Assembly: GCA_026874595.1 (NCBI GenBank)
Contig: CM049318.1
Location: forward strand, 59,988,250-60,052,249
Reading direction: 5' to 3'
From: Sipunculus nudus
Lineage: Eukaryota; Annelida; Sipuncula; Golfingiida; Sipunculidae
DNA length: 64,000 nucleotides
Both the position numbers and the translations under genes were made by a program. Shown here one piece after another: positions 47,310-59,611 of this stretch. Below the pieces are notes generated by a model, which was not told the DNA's origin, did not search any database, and worked only from the letters and a program-made list of their open reading frames with translations. How positions within the stretch are numbered: position 1 is the stretch's first letter; each line of letters opens with the position of its first letter.

Positions 47310-47450
47310 TGTAGTCTTTACAGGTGAAGGCGTCGCATTGCAGATCTGAAGATCTCTGGTTTAAACCACAACTAACCTTAAAATCGTTACAGTCCTGACA
47401 GGACCTTAAGGATTTGCTCTAATGTTCAACGACAGATTATGATCCATGAA
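47310..47450 (+). mobile_element. tRNA-Cys-like SINE relic
   Basis: GGTGAAGGCGTCGCATTGCA then GATCTGAAGATCTCTGG and GGTTTAAACC resemble the D-arm, GCA-anticodon arm and B box of tRNA-Cys. The body block GGATTTGCTCTAATGTTC is shared with the SINE at 38740-38985. It is degraded, with no clear tail. Confidence 0.45.
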
Positions 47451-47514
47451 TAATTTCCAAACCCTGCGTCTGTAAAAACAACCAATCCAGAAGGCTTAGT
47501 GATAAAACAGTGAA

Positions 47515-47830
47515 ACCCCCACTTTAGCGGACAGTCACGGGACCGGACGATTTGTCTGTTAGGCGTTATAGAGTGTTTTCTCCTTAAAACAGAATCGTTT
47601 CAGCCAATAATTCGTTCCAAACCCGTTTCCTTACACCTGTACACAAGTAGAAATAAGCTCGTCCCGGGCGCAATCAATAGCGACAAACATAAACATGGCT
47701 TGCACGCCATCTGGTTGCTGTATCGCGTGACTTCACAAATCAAGGTTTTTCAAGCTTTAGACCGATGTTTTTATCATTGTTCTTCTTTAATGTTTCTTCT
47801 CCTTGCATGGGAGTTTCCGAGCATGCGCAA
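47515..47830. repeat. Dispersed repeat related to the nested TTAA element interior
   Basis: Begins with CAGTGAAACCCCCACTTTAG, a Tc1/mariner-like tip. It then carries CCGTTTCCTTACACCTGTAC, a GGGCGCAATCAATAGCG block and AACATAAACATGGCTTGCAC, which match 52915-53000 and 45555-45640 in order. Confidence 0.55.
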
Positions 47831-50800
47831 TGTCACTCAGTCTTGTTAGGCACAGATAAATATTGCACACATATTTATGTCCCTGTAATAATTTAAGAGT
47901 TTGAGATTTACCCGTTATCATAAAAACTCCGACCCGTGTATTACGCATTGGCTTTAAGATAAGATTTCTGGCAAACCACTATATTTAAAAATCAGATATA
48001 TAATTCATGAAAGTTTTATATTCCTATTAGACCCCATAAAGCTCACACAATTTAAAACCTGTGACAGTGTTCTGTAAAATAATGTTATGATTAACTATAT
48101 AATTTTTAGGAGGGACAAATATTACCGAAATGTTAGTGTGCATCTTGGTGAATTAGTTTCATTTGGTGGACCGAGTCCCGCTCCTTATTATTACACAATC
48201 AATGTAATTATTTTTTTATTCAAAAGCCACGCGACAGATACAATAGAAATTTTCATTGTGTCTGTCTCAGAAGACTGGTTCAAGTAGTTAACAATCATTG
48301 ATATATTTAATTTACATAATTCAAATTTAATTTAAAGCGGCTGAAATACTGTAGTCAATGGGACCACTTACCAATAGGGCTTGAAATTAATATAAAAAAG
48401 ATGCCATCGCCCACAGACTTCGTATAGCAAAAACTCCCTTGGGCCCCTGGTCTTTGGAATTCGTTATGTTATCTATTCATTTTTATATTAACAAATTTGG
48501 GAAACAGTTGTGTAAGGAGTGTTGTTAGATAAAGTGACATTATACAATATTGTGGGTAGATAACTTAATGATATGGGTTGGGTTCACGTATAAGTGGCTT
48601 TAAAATAATGTTATGTCAAATTCAGTATTCGATGTATTTTGTTACTCGTCAATAAATAAGCAGACATTGTATCAGTACATAAAGGCACTTTTTTTATAAA
48701 TTATAATATCAAAATGGATTAGCTTTTAAATTTAATTGCACATTGTTATATTAGTACATCAGCCAGAGGGTTCACCGGTACCAAACAGGTGACAATTGCT
48801 ATCAATGTTTTTTTGAAAGGTGTATGTGTGTAGATAATGAAAATGCCTGATAGCAGTATGGAAGTGGTAGCTTTCTGTAAAATATCAGCCTGTTTTGAAA
48901 TGAACTTGCACCAAAATTGCAATTTTTTGAGAGACACTGTTGTATATGTATTATTTAGTTATAACATCTTATATAATGCCTGTTTTAAAACAAGATTGAT
49001 GTTAGTTGATATTAGATATTTGTAGCTTTCATCTGGTGTGTCATTCATGTATATAGCTTTCCAAATTTTTAAGGTATGATTATTTTTCCTCACTGTGAAT
49101 CATATCAATTTGTAACATTTTAGCTAATTTATTTAAAAAAACACAAGTTGTATTTCTGATTAGACCAACCGTGACCAGTTTGGTTTTATGAAGTTATTAA
49201 TGAAGTCTGAAGTTTTTTAGATGAAAAAAAAACATGTCTGGCACTAAACTACAATTTGTAGATTTGGGCTTGGTCACAGAAAGGTGTTATCCCGTTCTCT
49301 AGTTAGCCGATACATGTCCCATTGCCACCAACTGTCCGCAGAAACGATGCCTTGTTGATGTTTTTGAGTACTTTTGTGTCTCATACCCACGCACTAATCG
49401 AATCATGATTGGTTAACCCTCCCAAGTATTCCACTTGGTTGCTATCGGGGGCCGATAAATAGACTAAAACATGGATGTCGCAAGCCGAATGTCACACATG
49501 ACATGTATGCAGGCACGGGTACTCGGCTAGTTGTTCAAATATGTTTTTTGCATGTCTCCGGTAGAAAAAAAAGAAAAGAACGACAAGTCATTTTAAGCAG
49601 TATATTTTTATTTGTATGTTTCTGTTATATTGGTTCCTAAGTCACTTGTGATATCGTATACAAACTAGGCTGCCGTATTTGCACTTCTGGCCAAATTCGC
49701 TTTCTTACACGAAATATAAAAGAGCCTTCGGCTGAGAAGGGCTATGCTGTCTGCTGAAATATTTCCATGCAAATATTTCCTACAAAATTAACATATAAAT
49801 TCAAGGCAAGAGCAGTAAATGTACCTACAACATCTTGCTTGGGTTGCACCACAAATAAATGATAGATATTGCAGTTTGCTTTTGTGTCAGGACTGAATGT
49901 GAATCAGAGCTGTAAGTTATTCATTCTGAGTTGCCTATGTTTTATACTGTTCACATTTCTGAAGGGAGAGAGATTTCTAAATAAATACCACTTTCTATAA
50001 CGCAAACCAGATGTTTATTTGAACCGTGGGGCAAACAGAGTTTTAAAGAGAATATATACCAGTTTGCTTTGCTGCCAGTAAGTGCAATGACTCATCCTGT
50101 TCCGGTGTTATGTTAATACAAAGTCTAGTAAATGCTAATGATAAACCCAAATTAAAAAAAAATCAGTTGTTGAAGTTGAACAAATCTAATTTAATTCTAA
50201 CCTGCTTTGACTCAGGACTTCAGAGATTATGTTTCAAACAAAACCCTAGCAGTCCAGTGTCAACTAACTTTACCGGATCGGAAGACATACATGGTTCGCC
50301 TTGGGCTATGTACTTGTACTATAGAGTGCCATTAAGATCCTTTTGTTTTTATCTTTAAAATGCAATTTTTCACGGTCAAAGCAACTTGTGTCTCTGTCAT
50401 TCCCCAGGTTTAAGGGAGATCATGTTAATCACTGACTGTTGTACTAGCCGAACAATTATAATGACAATGGGGTTTTTGGTTTTGCCCTTTAGAGAATATT
50501 ATCTCTCGCTTAGTATGATATAGTTATAACTGTTAGATCACAAAATGGAGATATATATTCTAAAAAAGTTTTGTTTTCATATTATTTTCTTTTATTTAAA
50601 CATTTCAGTAGAAACACACATGATAATAAACATGAAAGAAACCGATTTGTCATTCTTCTGGTGATTTCTATTTTAATTTCTTGCAAGTGCTAACTTTCTT
50701 ATGACTTGATTGGGCAAGGTAGCCAGGCATGAAATAACTATAATATATAATAGACTTATAAAAGCCAATCCAAATGGTGATAATCCAAAATAAAAAATGA

Positions 50801-51618
50801 CGAAATGATTTTCATATTTTAGTAGGTGTTACCTTTCCAACCATGCAAAATAGAACTCATCAGATTTGATGTTTTTCTGTCAGAAAGCAATTGCATATTT
50901 ATATGATTATGAAATTATAAACTAATATTGCTTATTTTCCCTTCAAACTATTACTTAGATAGTTTTATTTTGAAATATGAAAGTTCAAATTTCACAAGAT
51001 CCTATTTATGAAAAAAATGTAACAAACAATTCTTTAAGGAGCCTTTATCACACAGCGAACATTCACGCTGTACAGTGAAACTTTATATAATAAAACAAAT
51101 TCTTTATCTTAAATACATTATAATCTGTTACCTCTTCTGTTGATTTAAGATTTTTAACTCTACTATGTGTCCCACTGGTCATAATGCTCAGCTGAATCTA
51201 TATTGGTCAGTGATCTAATTCTTATCTACTAAGGAGAGTTTAAGAGAATCTGTATACACAACGTTTGAACATCCCAGGTCTAGCGATTATATCACACTGA
51301 TAATTGCAGTCTGTCAATCACAAAAAGAAAAAAAGTCTTACATTATCCTTTTGCATTGTTCATAATCGCGAATAATGATGGAACAATAGAGAGTGAAACT
51401 AAAAAACACCAATTGAGCTCTAGTCCATCATAATCGGTAAGCTACATATAGATGAAATTTTCTCACCATTCAGAAAGAAAACTTGTAATGTACCGGTTTT
51501 GCTCGCAGAAGAAAGGTAAACATAAATGGTGTCATTTGTAGTTTATATACTCGTAAAAGTCACATGATCAATGGCTGGTAAAGCACATTAGAAATTATAG
51601 TTAAAATCAAATAAGAAA
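47831..51618. other. Intergenic, no supported gene
   Basis: Almost 3.8 kb of AT-rich sequence with only short frames, none with motifs. No inverted-repeat element was recognised. Confidence 0.45.
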
Positions 51619-52821
51619 TACAACAATAAGAGAATATAAGTTTAACTGCGCTAAGGTAACGCTATCCCTCACATGAAAGCTTTTTTTATTTCCTGACTTG
51701 AGTAGGAAGAACTGAAAAAGATCATTTTGACTCAAGTCAAAAGTGTCGAGACTTCCAACTAACACTGACATGCCAGTCCTGGGATCAATCTGCTGGGTAC
51801 TGGTCATAACATTATGAATACAAACACTTATGATCAGCAGAGTTTAAAAAGATCATTTCCAATGAATAAACCATTGAATGAATTTTTTTTGGTTTGCACA
51901 AGTTAGGACAACCTATAGCTTACAAACAAAATACCAGTCTAGTGATCAATATTACCACAGAACTTGGAGATAACAGTTTCGGCAGTTCCTGCTATATCGG
52001 TTACCGACAAAACGTTATATCTGTTGACGTATTCTATATATATGGAGTATTTTTCTAAAGGGTTAGGGAGAAGCGGGGGGGGGGGAGAGGGAGGTATCAG
52101 ACTAAGTTTTGTGCCCGGACCCCCCCCCCCCCCCCAATCCCTTTCCGGATCTGGGGACCTGTTTTACAGGTTTGCCATCAGTTCTGGCGTGGACCCCTCC
52201 TTTTTAAATCCTTGATCTGCCCTTGTGAGGGCATAAGAAAGTATACCTGTAGGTAAACACCTATTGATCATAAAAGATACATCATTGAAAAGATTATTTT
52301 GCTGGATATAAGTTTGGCATATAAAGTTGTATGAAGTAAGTTTATATTACCACTCCTTTGTCGTTTTTCCTAGGGGTGAGTGTAACTATAAGAATGTATA
52401 ACTTAAGCAGTATACACCCAGTGGTCATATATAGCATGTCACATGTCTGAAGCGTATAGTGTAAGCTTTCATTTGAGACCAAGTTTGACTGGATACGTTT
52501 TGCATATTTACCACTTTTATACTGCTATCGGGCATTTTTATTAACTACACAGGTATATCTATCATGCACACATGGTGAAAATTTGTCACCAAAATGGTAA
52601 TGATGATCAGAATTTTGGGGTCTGGCTGAAGTACTATATCTCCCCTGGGGATTTTGATATTTATTTGTCTCTGGTGGTTGATTGGTTACTTGGTTCTTTT
52701 TATCTTGTTAGTGTCTTTTTTAAAAGTTGTCAATGAATTTTGATGCAATTTTTTCAGGCTTTAGGTAACACCCAAGGAGCAGTAGGACAAAAATTTTTGA
52801 TCACCACAATATTTTGTTTAA

Positions 52822-53260
52822 AAGGAACTAATCACATACCTGTTATATTAAATATACATGCAATGCAGTGGTTCTCCTGAAAATAAATGGTATCTGCCAG
52901 TGTTTTGTTCTAAGACCGTTTGCTTACTCCTGTTCACAAGTGGAAATTACCTTGCATCGGGAGCGATCAATGGCGCAAACATAAACATTGCTTGCACGAC
53001 ACTTGGTGGCCGTACCGCTCACGAAACAAGATCATTCTTGCTTCAAACTAGTGTTTCCTCTGTGTTTGTCCTCCTTGTCCGGGACTTGCCGCTCATGCTT
53101 AAGATCGGACCTGTGGTCACGCAGCCTTGTATAGCAAAACAGTCTTGTTATAGTGTTTACTCACACACAGAACCATAACAATGTATAAAACAGATGAATT
53201 TGAGATAATATACCCATTTGCTTAGATGGTTTGCTGGAAACCTTGTTTTAGTCATAATCA
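52822..53260. repeat. Dispersed repeat of the TTAA-element family inside copy A
   Basis: After TTAA (52818-52821) comes AAGGAACTAATCACATACCT, then CCGTTTGCTTACTCCTGTTC, GGGAGCGATCAATGGCG and GGACCTGTGGTCACG. These match the blocks at 45469-45963. The right end is unclear. A second copy lies at about 61429-61865. Confidence 0.6.
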
Positions 53261-53596
53261 AAGACTGTCTTACAATGGCAGAGTGTTCACTGTACTGGGA
53301 AGGTGGCCCCAGAAGGGCATCATTTTCACATAGTTTATTCCATAGAAAGCTAATTTTATCAAATGTGTTTTCGTGATCATCATATTACCCTTAGAAAGGT
53401 TCCAAGGGTCTATTGTAGTAGTTTTACTTCATAATGGGGTGTGTCTTTGGGCACAGCATCCTGCACGCTGACGTGCAGAATACCTTATGAACAGGTCCTC
53501 ATCTGCTCAACACCTTGCTCAGCATCCCTAACCGACCTGCCATATCAGGAAGCTCGCAAGTCAGGGATTCCCGTGAATACAGGACTCAATAGCCTT

Positions 53597-53697
53597 GGAA
53601 GACTGCTCTTGAGTCGTGATTTAAGTCACAGCCGAGAGCGATAGTCTGGTAAGACTGTTCTTGAGTCGTGACATAATTCACAGCCGAGAGCGCACTG
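53597..53697. repeat. Two-unit 51 bp tandem repeat
   Basis: GACTGYTCTTGAGTCGTGA and TCACAGCCGAGAGCG occur twice head to tail. The same pair occurs at about 62202-62302 in copy B. Confidence 0.85.
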
Positions 53698-55394
53698 CAA
53701 CAGGCATACATCCTATAACATCGATACCTGGGTAGAAATCCGTTTATCTTAATATTGTGATGAGTTAACACCATCTTTTTGGTAAAAGGTCAATTGTTGT
53801 GTGGCGTATTAGTTGATTTGAAGCATATATCACATTTACTTTCAGAGAAATACTAGATTTTTAAATTTTAAGATAGTTAATTTTAGAAACATTTTAATTA
53901 AAAACACCTCGACGTAAAGTACTTTTCTATCTATAGTTAAGAAGAACAACTACAAAACAACACTTTAATTGTGTTTGTAACCTTGTAAGTTTTCCATTAT
54001 CTAGTGTTAATTGTAACTTATTGTACAGAATTGTACAGAAAATGTTTCTGCTTGTGAAATTATCCCAGGCACCCTTAAGTCAACGACGTAGCTGCCAGCA
54101 CTGCGTTCATTGGGAAACCCTGGGCCTTGGCTGGAGAACGGAATGTGCTTACGAAAACATGGCAGACTCATCACAATGGTCGCTGTGGCGTTAATATCGT
54201 GTGGGCGGAATAATACTTATTATTTAATTAGAGGACAGGCCCTAGTTTCAACACATGATGACGTAGACCTATAAAGGCCATCAAAATAGATCATACGAGG
54301 TTTCACTGTTTATGAGACAGACGGATTTACGTTGCTTATGTTTTTGGCACTGTTAACACGTAGGGAGTTGTGTATGTGCATGTAATGGTGTGTGTGTGTG
54401 TCCTGATTCGGCCTACTGAAACGTCCGAATTATTAAGAATTGATCCGTGTCTCGTTAATAAACCAAAACGATGTATCTTGTCCTTGCGGTCTTCAAAGAA
54501 GGAACCTATAACATGTGCGTGTTCTCCTTTTCAACGTTACATTAACCATCGGTTTTCAGGATTAGGCACTCCTAGAAAGTGCACATTTTTATAAACAAGA
54601 CAGGCAGTTTTTTATCCCTGGATTATACCTATCTGTAAACCAGTATATCGATTAAATTAATAAAAACTTACATGTACAACACAATTGACATGATTCGCAC
54701 GGATAATTGCAAATGGATTCAGGATTCGTCAATAACAGTCTTGCTGAGATGGTTTACCTTTAGAGAACAAATCCGTTATTAATCTGGAGCTGCCGTTTTT
54801 TCTAAAATGGATTATGCTCATCTGTTAAAATAGGTATTAAGTTTTCGCGTATTTCATTAAACCTTTGCCATAGGAAGTATGGCTTGCAGTAGCGGAGGTT
54901 TATGCCCCTCTAACATTAAATAGTTCGTCCAGATTCTAGGCTGGCAGAACATGTATTACGGAAACTCGCATCAAAATCCAAAACGGGGAAACAATATGGC
55001 GTATGCTGGCCGTCATGTCTCTAGAGGTATAGGCCCTATCATTCCACATAAAATGCTTACACAGACGAGTATTCACGGCTTGGCTTGCAGTGGAATCCTC
55101 CATGTATGCTGAATGTTATTTGGGATATGTCAATTTGCTAGTACCCGATATATCAATATCAGTGAATCTATTTTATTGCTCATTTAAAAGCGCTGAAATA
55201 TATTTTTATTCCCTAAACGTTACCGACTCTTTATATTCAGTAACATGGGATTCGTATTTCGATATGACATGCATTCAATGAATATTAGAGCGAATGAGGA
55301 AATCAGCTGAGCAACAATTATCATGTAAAAAAACAGAGCCATCCATATAATTGTGTTTATGTCCTCATGATTAAGAAACAAAGGAATGAATGTT

Positions 55395-56860
55395 GGCATA
55401 ATGTAAAAACACAAAATAAAAAAAAAAAAATTAAATAATTATACTGGCAATGTTACATTACTCATCATTGAAAATAAGTCACGTTATCTTTACAGAGTGT
55501 CATAAGATAAGGATGTTAATCATATAAATATATATAGTTAATTACCAAAAAATTTAAACTGAAGGGGGAAGTAAACAGATTGACCTTTGGTTGTAATAGT
55601 GTGGCCTGCCTTACATGAAGGAAAATTGTAAAATTGCTACAGTTCAGTATATAGTTATAATGATCCGTTCGGATGGATCAATGTTTACAATTTTGAAATA
55701 AAATACCCTTTTTTTAGTTCATAAGGAACGGAAACACGTCTTCAGTTCCCTTTGGAGACGGAATATAACCGGGCTTTCTTTAATAGCAAGAATTGAAATC
55801 CAGGCTTCTATTGCAATAGCTTCCTTGAATAATATTGTATATTGCCGAACTTTGGTACAGGAAGGAGACCTTGGTGATTGAATATAAAGTTTAATGCAAT
55901 AGTGTATAGGTTAATTACTTTCAAACATAGCACAGACGCTGTCAAGAACAGATTAACCTTAGCAGAGATACAATAATGTGGTTTAGGCATCCTGCACATT
56001 AGCAGGGTTTCTTATATAAACTTCACGGAATTGCTGTTGCAAACTGATCAGAGACGCCAATCCAAATTAGATACCGGCTGTCAAAGGTAATTTGCGCAAT
56101 ATGATCAGCAGGGTCGGGGTACCAACTTCCAAGGTTATCCGGTTTCATCTTTCAACTATATATAAATTTACTTTTATTTTTTATATAGTACTATCTTAAA
56201 ATCATTTATATGTATTAACAATATCCTGGTAGACAATCTAAGCGGGCCAGAAACAGCGTAATAAGAGAACTCGCAACATTCAGCAATCTGAAGCTCCATC
56301 AGCTCCTGACACCCTCCAGTGGTCCTCATGTAGCAATTTAGGGGCCCATACCCACTAGGCAAGTGTGCGTGTATTATTATTGCTGCATTATTAACGTTAA
56401 AAACAAGAAAGAGGTACCGATGCACAACGGAAAATTGAGAATTAAACAAAAAAAAGACGTCATTTATTGTAAAGTATTCAAATCAATAACCATTTGTTTT
56501 GAATGCATCATTCATTATCTCCAGTTTCTATGTATCCTAAGGCAGAGTCAGATATGGCATTGGGGGCAATCTTTTTTATCTAACTTGTTGTAAAAAGAAG
56601 AATACAATAAGGAAACATGATGTAAAAAATATAACCCACTATTTCTTGTTTTGAAAATAAATTTCATTCTCTAATCTTCACTAGCAGATATTTCGTGTCT
56701 GTAATAAGAAAAAAAATATCGTCCATGTTCCATGTAAAGTCGAGGGGGGGCTCCTTTCGACACCACTGGCTATGTCCTGCGATTTAAGGTTACGTCTGCT
56801 TCATATTACCTCCTGTAGCATGAAATCGATTTCATACTATCCCAACGATTTTAAATTAAC
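55395..56860. other. Intergenic between duplicate copy A and the gypsy LTR
   Basis: No supported gene or repeat. The duplicated homology may continue here, but its counterpart lies beyond the window end. Confidence 0.5.
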
Positions 56861-57632
56861 TGTTACGGAACCTAAATGAACACAAATTTTGTCAAGGAGA
56901 TAAAAAAATCAGATTCTGTAACACTAGGCAGCGTGAAATGTCTAGGGGAATGAATAAAGAAGTCAGTGGTTTTTTTGTTAACAAATAACTATAATTTATT
57001 CTTAAAACAACCCTTACATTACAACACACTAAATCAATACAATTAAACAGTATAACAGTGGTGTAACAACAAATCAATACAATCACACAGTAAAATAAAC
57101 AATGTGCACAGTACCTGGAAACCACCACCGTCACAACAACAAGTTCTTTAATTCTATACTCTCCGAGAATAACAGTCCCATGTAAAGGTCTTGTAACAAT
57201 CCAGAAAGTAAACTGAAGTCCAAACAAGTTTCGTCACAAAATCCAGGAGGAAGTCAGAAGAAAATCTATAATTGCCGCACTCGTCGGATAAGGTCCCACA
57301 AACCGACACACACGCTTCTGCGTCCACTTGAATCTTCTCTGCTCTCTCTGGAGAGAGCCCCCTTATATAACTTTTCACCTCAAGCTGAGAAGCTTCTATT
57401 TCTCGAACATTCGAAGAATAATAAATTATACACGGTAAACACGCGTTACAAGAATAATCTAGAAAAACATCGCTGTGTCTCTACACACCATGGTGTACAC
57501 GTGCGCTCGCCCAGAGCTAGCATGACAACAAGAGTTCAACCAGTACGGATTAAACCGAATATAAGCGGCCAGGCAAGAGCGCTACAACACGAGTTACGCC
57601 CGTGTCACACAATAAAAAGAGCACCTGTAACA
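56861..57632 (-). mobile_element. 3' LTR of a Ty3/gypsy element
   Basis: 772 bp, in element orientation starting TGTTACAGGTGC and ending GGTTCCGTAACA, with TGTTAC/GTAACA inverted ends. It aligns with the solo LTR at 6008-6841. It abuts a polypurine tract at its element-5' side (57633-57643), which identifies it as the 3' LTR of the adjacent pol remnant. Confidence 0.9.
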
Positions 57633-57643
57633 CTCCCCCTCCT
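57633..57643 (-). other. Polypurine tract
   Basis: AGGAGGGGGAG on the minus strand lies immediately before the LTR start TGTTACAGG. This is the plus-strand primer site of LTR retrotransposons. Confidence 0.85.
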
Positions 57644-57770
57644 GTAAGAAAAAAGAAAGTTATTCTTTTCTCGGAAAATTTTCTTTTTGCGATCACAATC
57701 ACTAAATTTTTACAACATCTCAAAAATCATCTCATTTACAACATTACATAAACATCTTGTTTACAACATT

Positions 57771-58789
57771 TCATAAATATCTCGATAAGCATTCAGCAAG
57801 TACATTGTCTTTCCCTTTAATGTGTATGATATCAAGATTGTAATCCTGTAAGAACAAACTCCATCTAAAAAATCTTTGATTTTTACACTTCAGCTTGTTC
57901 ATGAACATGAGGGGACTGTGATCACTGAAGACAATGATTGGCCTGACTGATGAAGTAACATAAACTTCAAAATGTTGCAATGCCAAAATCAAAGCCAAAC
58001 ATTCTTTTTCAATAGTGGAGCAATTTTTCTGGTTTGCATTAAACTTTTTTGAGAAATAACAAATTGGATGATCTATGCCATCATTGCCTTGTTGTAACAA
58101 CACAGCAGCAGCAGCAGTATCACTAGCATCTACAGTTAACTTAAAAGGTACAGAAAAGTCTGGAGCTGCTAAAACTGGTGTACTTTGCAAAATTGCTTTC
58201 AAATTCTGAAATGCATTTTCACACTGAACATTCCATACAAACTTTTGATTCTTCTTTAACAAATTAGTCAAAGGTTCAGCTACAGTAGCAAAATTTGGAC
58301 AAAACTTCCTGTAGTATCCAACCATACCAAGAAAACGCATTATTTGTTTTTTGTCCTCTGGTCTAGGAAATGCAGAAATAGCACTTATTTTAGCATCAAC
58401 AGGTATTACCTGACCCTGCCCTACAATATGACCCAAAAATGTTACTTGTGCATGACAAAACTCAGATTTTACTAAGTTGACGGTCAGACGTGCTTCACTG
58501 AGTCTTTCAGTGAGGTCACGAAGAATTTGCAGATGTTTTCCCAGGTGTCGCTGTACACGATATGGTCATCAATATATGCGTCGCAGCCCTGAATGTCCTT
58601 GACAACCATATGGATGAGGCGCTGGAACGTGGCTGGCGAGTTCTTCATGCCAAACGGCATAACTTTATACTGGCACAGTCCTTGCGGCGTCACAAATGCG
58701 GACACTTCTTTCGCTCGTTCTGTCAGCGGAACTTGCCAGAATCCTTTTAGCATGTCAAACTTGGAGACATATCTGGAGCTACCGACTCT
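57771..58789 (-). pseudogene. Ty3/gypsy pol remnant: RT palm/thumb and RNase H
   Basis: Reads from 58789 to 57771. RT begins inside the palm (VGSSRYVSKFDMLKGFWQV) with MPFGMKNSPATFQRL and the active site YIDD. A one-base loss in the AAAA run near 58537 shifts frame. The rest is open from GHIVGQGQV through FLGMVGYYRKF and the RNase H domain (TVDASDTAAAAVLLQ, STIEKECLAL, FSDHSPL, HIKGKDNVLAECLSRYL) to a stop at 57771. RNase H is followed by only ~130 bp, then the polypurine tract and LTR; no integrase follows it. The RT fingers and everything upstream are cut off at the junction with the recombinase element at 58790. Confidence 0.9.
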
Positions 58790-58957
58790 TTAATTCGCTC
58801 AGACATGGAGATAGTACAGTCATGCACACCAGTAAACAAATGAATAAACAAGTCCTGGTTTGGGCAATAGAGATTTATTGATGATGGCTAGCAATATGTT
58901 AAACAAGTTACTTTCCACAATTATCACTTCACACACAAAATAGCTAGCTGGATATCC
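58790..58957. repeat. Direct repeat B2 (terminal)
   Basis: 168 bp from TTAATTCGCTCAGACATGG to GGATATCC, about 93% identical by eye to 59396-59563. Offset 606 bp. Confidence 0.92.
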
Positions 58958-59303
58958 CCATATGGATATCACATGACATTTTCCACTGATAAGACACTAA
59001 AAGCCAATACATAAAATATGCGTTCATGGTTCCGTATAAGAATACCAACACCTGCAAGGACGAGGAAATAAATCAAATTAATCTAAATAGATCCTAAGAA
59101 ACCTAAAACTAACATTAGTAAGAGTTACCTAAAATGAGTTATGACTAAAACTACTACTAGTTACAGTGGGTTGGGTGGTTGAGTGACACTTCTGCTAGCA
59201 ATAATTTCTTGAAGTGTCCGCCTTGCTGCAGCTGGCCAACTAATTTAAAACCCACCAATTCCCAGCCTATATCGCCTGACACGTATGCGCAGACACGTGA
59301 TCA

Positions 59304-59341
59304 GTCACGTGACCAGTCTCGCGCGAGACTGGTCACGTGAC
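59304..59341. repeat. Perfect 38 bp palindrome with two GTCACGTGAC sites
   Basis: Left arm GTCACGTGACCAGTCTCGC (59304-59322); the right arm is its exact reverse complement (59323-59341), with no spacer. Each arm carries GTCACGTGAC. A further CACGTG lies at 59294. Confidence 0.95.
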
Positions 59342-59395
59342 CGCGCACCCTGTCCTTGGAAATTAAACCCCAATTAATAAACATCAATTGTACCA

Positions 59396-59563
59396 TTAAT
59401 TCGCTCAGACATGGAGATAGTACAGTCATGCACACCAGTAAACAAATGAATCAACAAGTCCTGGTTTGGGCGATAGAGATTTGTTTCCTCCAGCTAGCAA
59501 TATGTTAAACAAGTTACTTTCCACAATTATCACTTCACGCATAAAATAGCTGGCTGGATATCC
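59396..59563. repeat. Direct repeat B1 (internal)
   Basis: Second copy of the 168 bp repeat, 48 bp downstream of the recombinase stop in element orientation. Confidence 0.92.
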
Positions 59564-59611
59564 AAAATCCATAGCCCAAACCTGTAGATAGTAGATGTTA
59601 CAAAAATAGTA

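Larger units (their letters stand above)
51619..55394. repeat. 3.8 kb duplicated segment, copy A
   Basis: Nearly identical, with scattered substitutions and small indels, to 60225-64000 in the same orientation and offset by 8606 bp. It contains a G/C-tract repeat (52070-52225), a TTAA-type dispersed repeat (from 52822) and a 51 bp two-unit tandem repeat (about 53597-53697). No recognisable gene. Short frames intact in both copies (for example 53441-53644 and 54370-54594) are expected from recent duplication alone. Confidence 0.93.

Noticed and set aside
47315-47380. Functional tRNA-Cys gene
   Set aside because: The T-arm reads GGTTTAAACC with poor pairing, and I cannot form an acceptor stem. 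A SINE relic is more likely.
54370-54594. 74-codon frame identical in both duplicate copies (also 62976-63200), with CTATAAAGG upstream
   Set aside because: Identity is explained by recent duplication. There are no motifs and no splice context, so it is not evidence of a gene.
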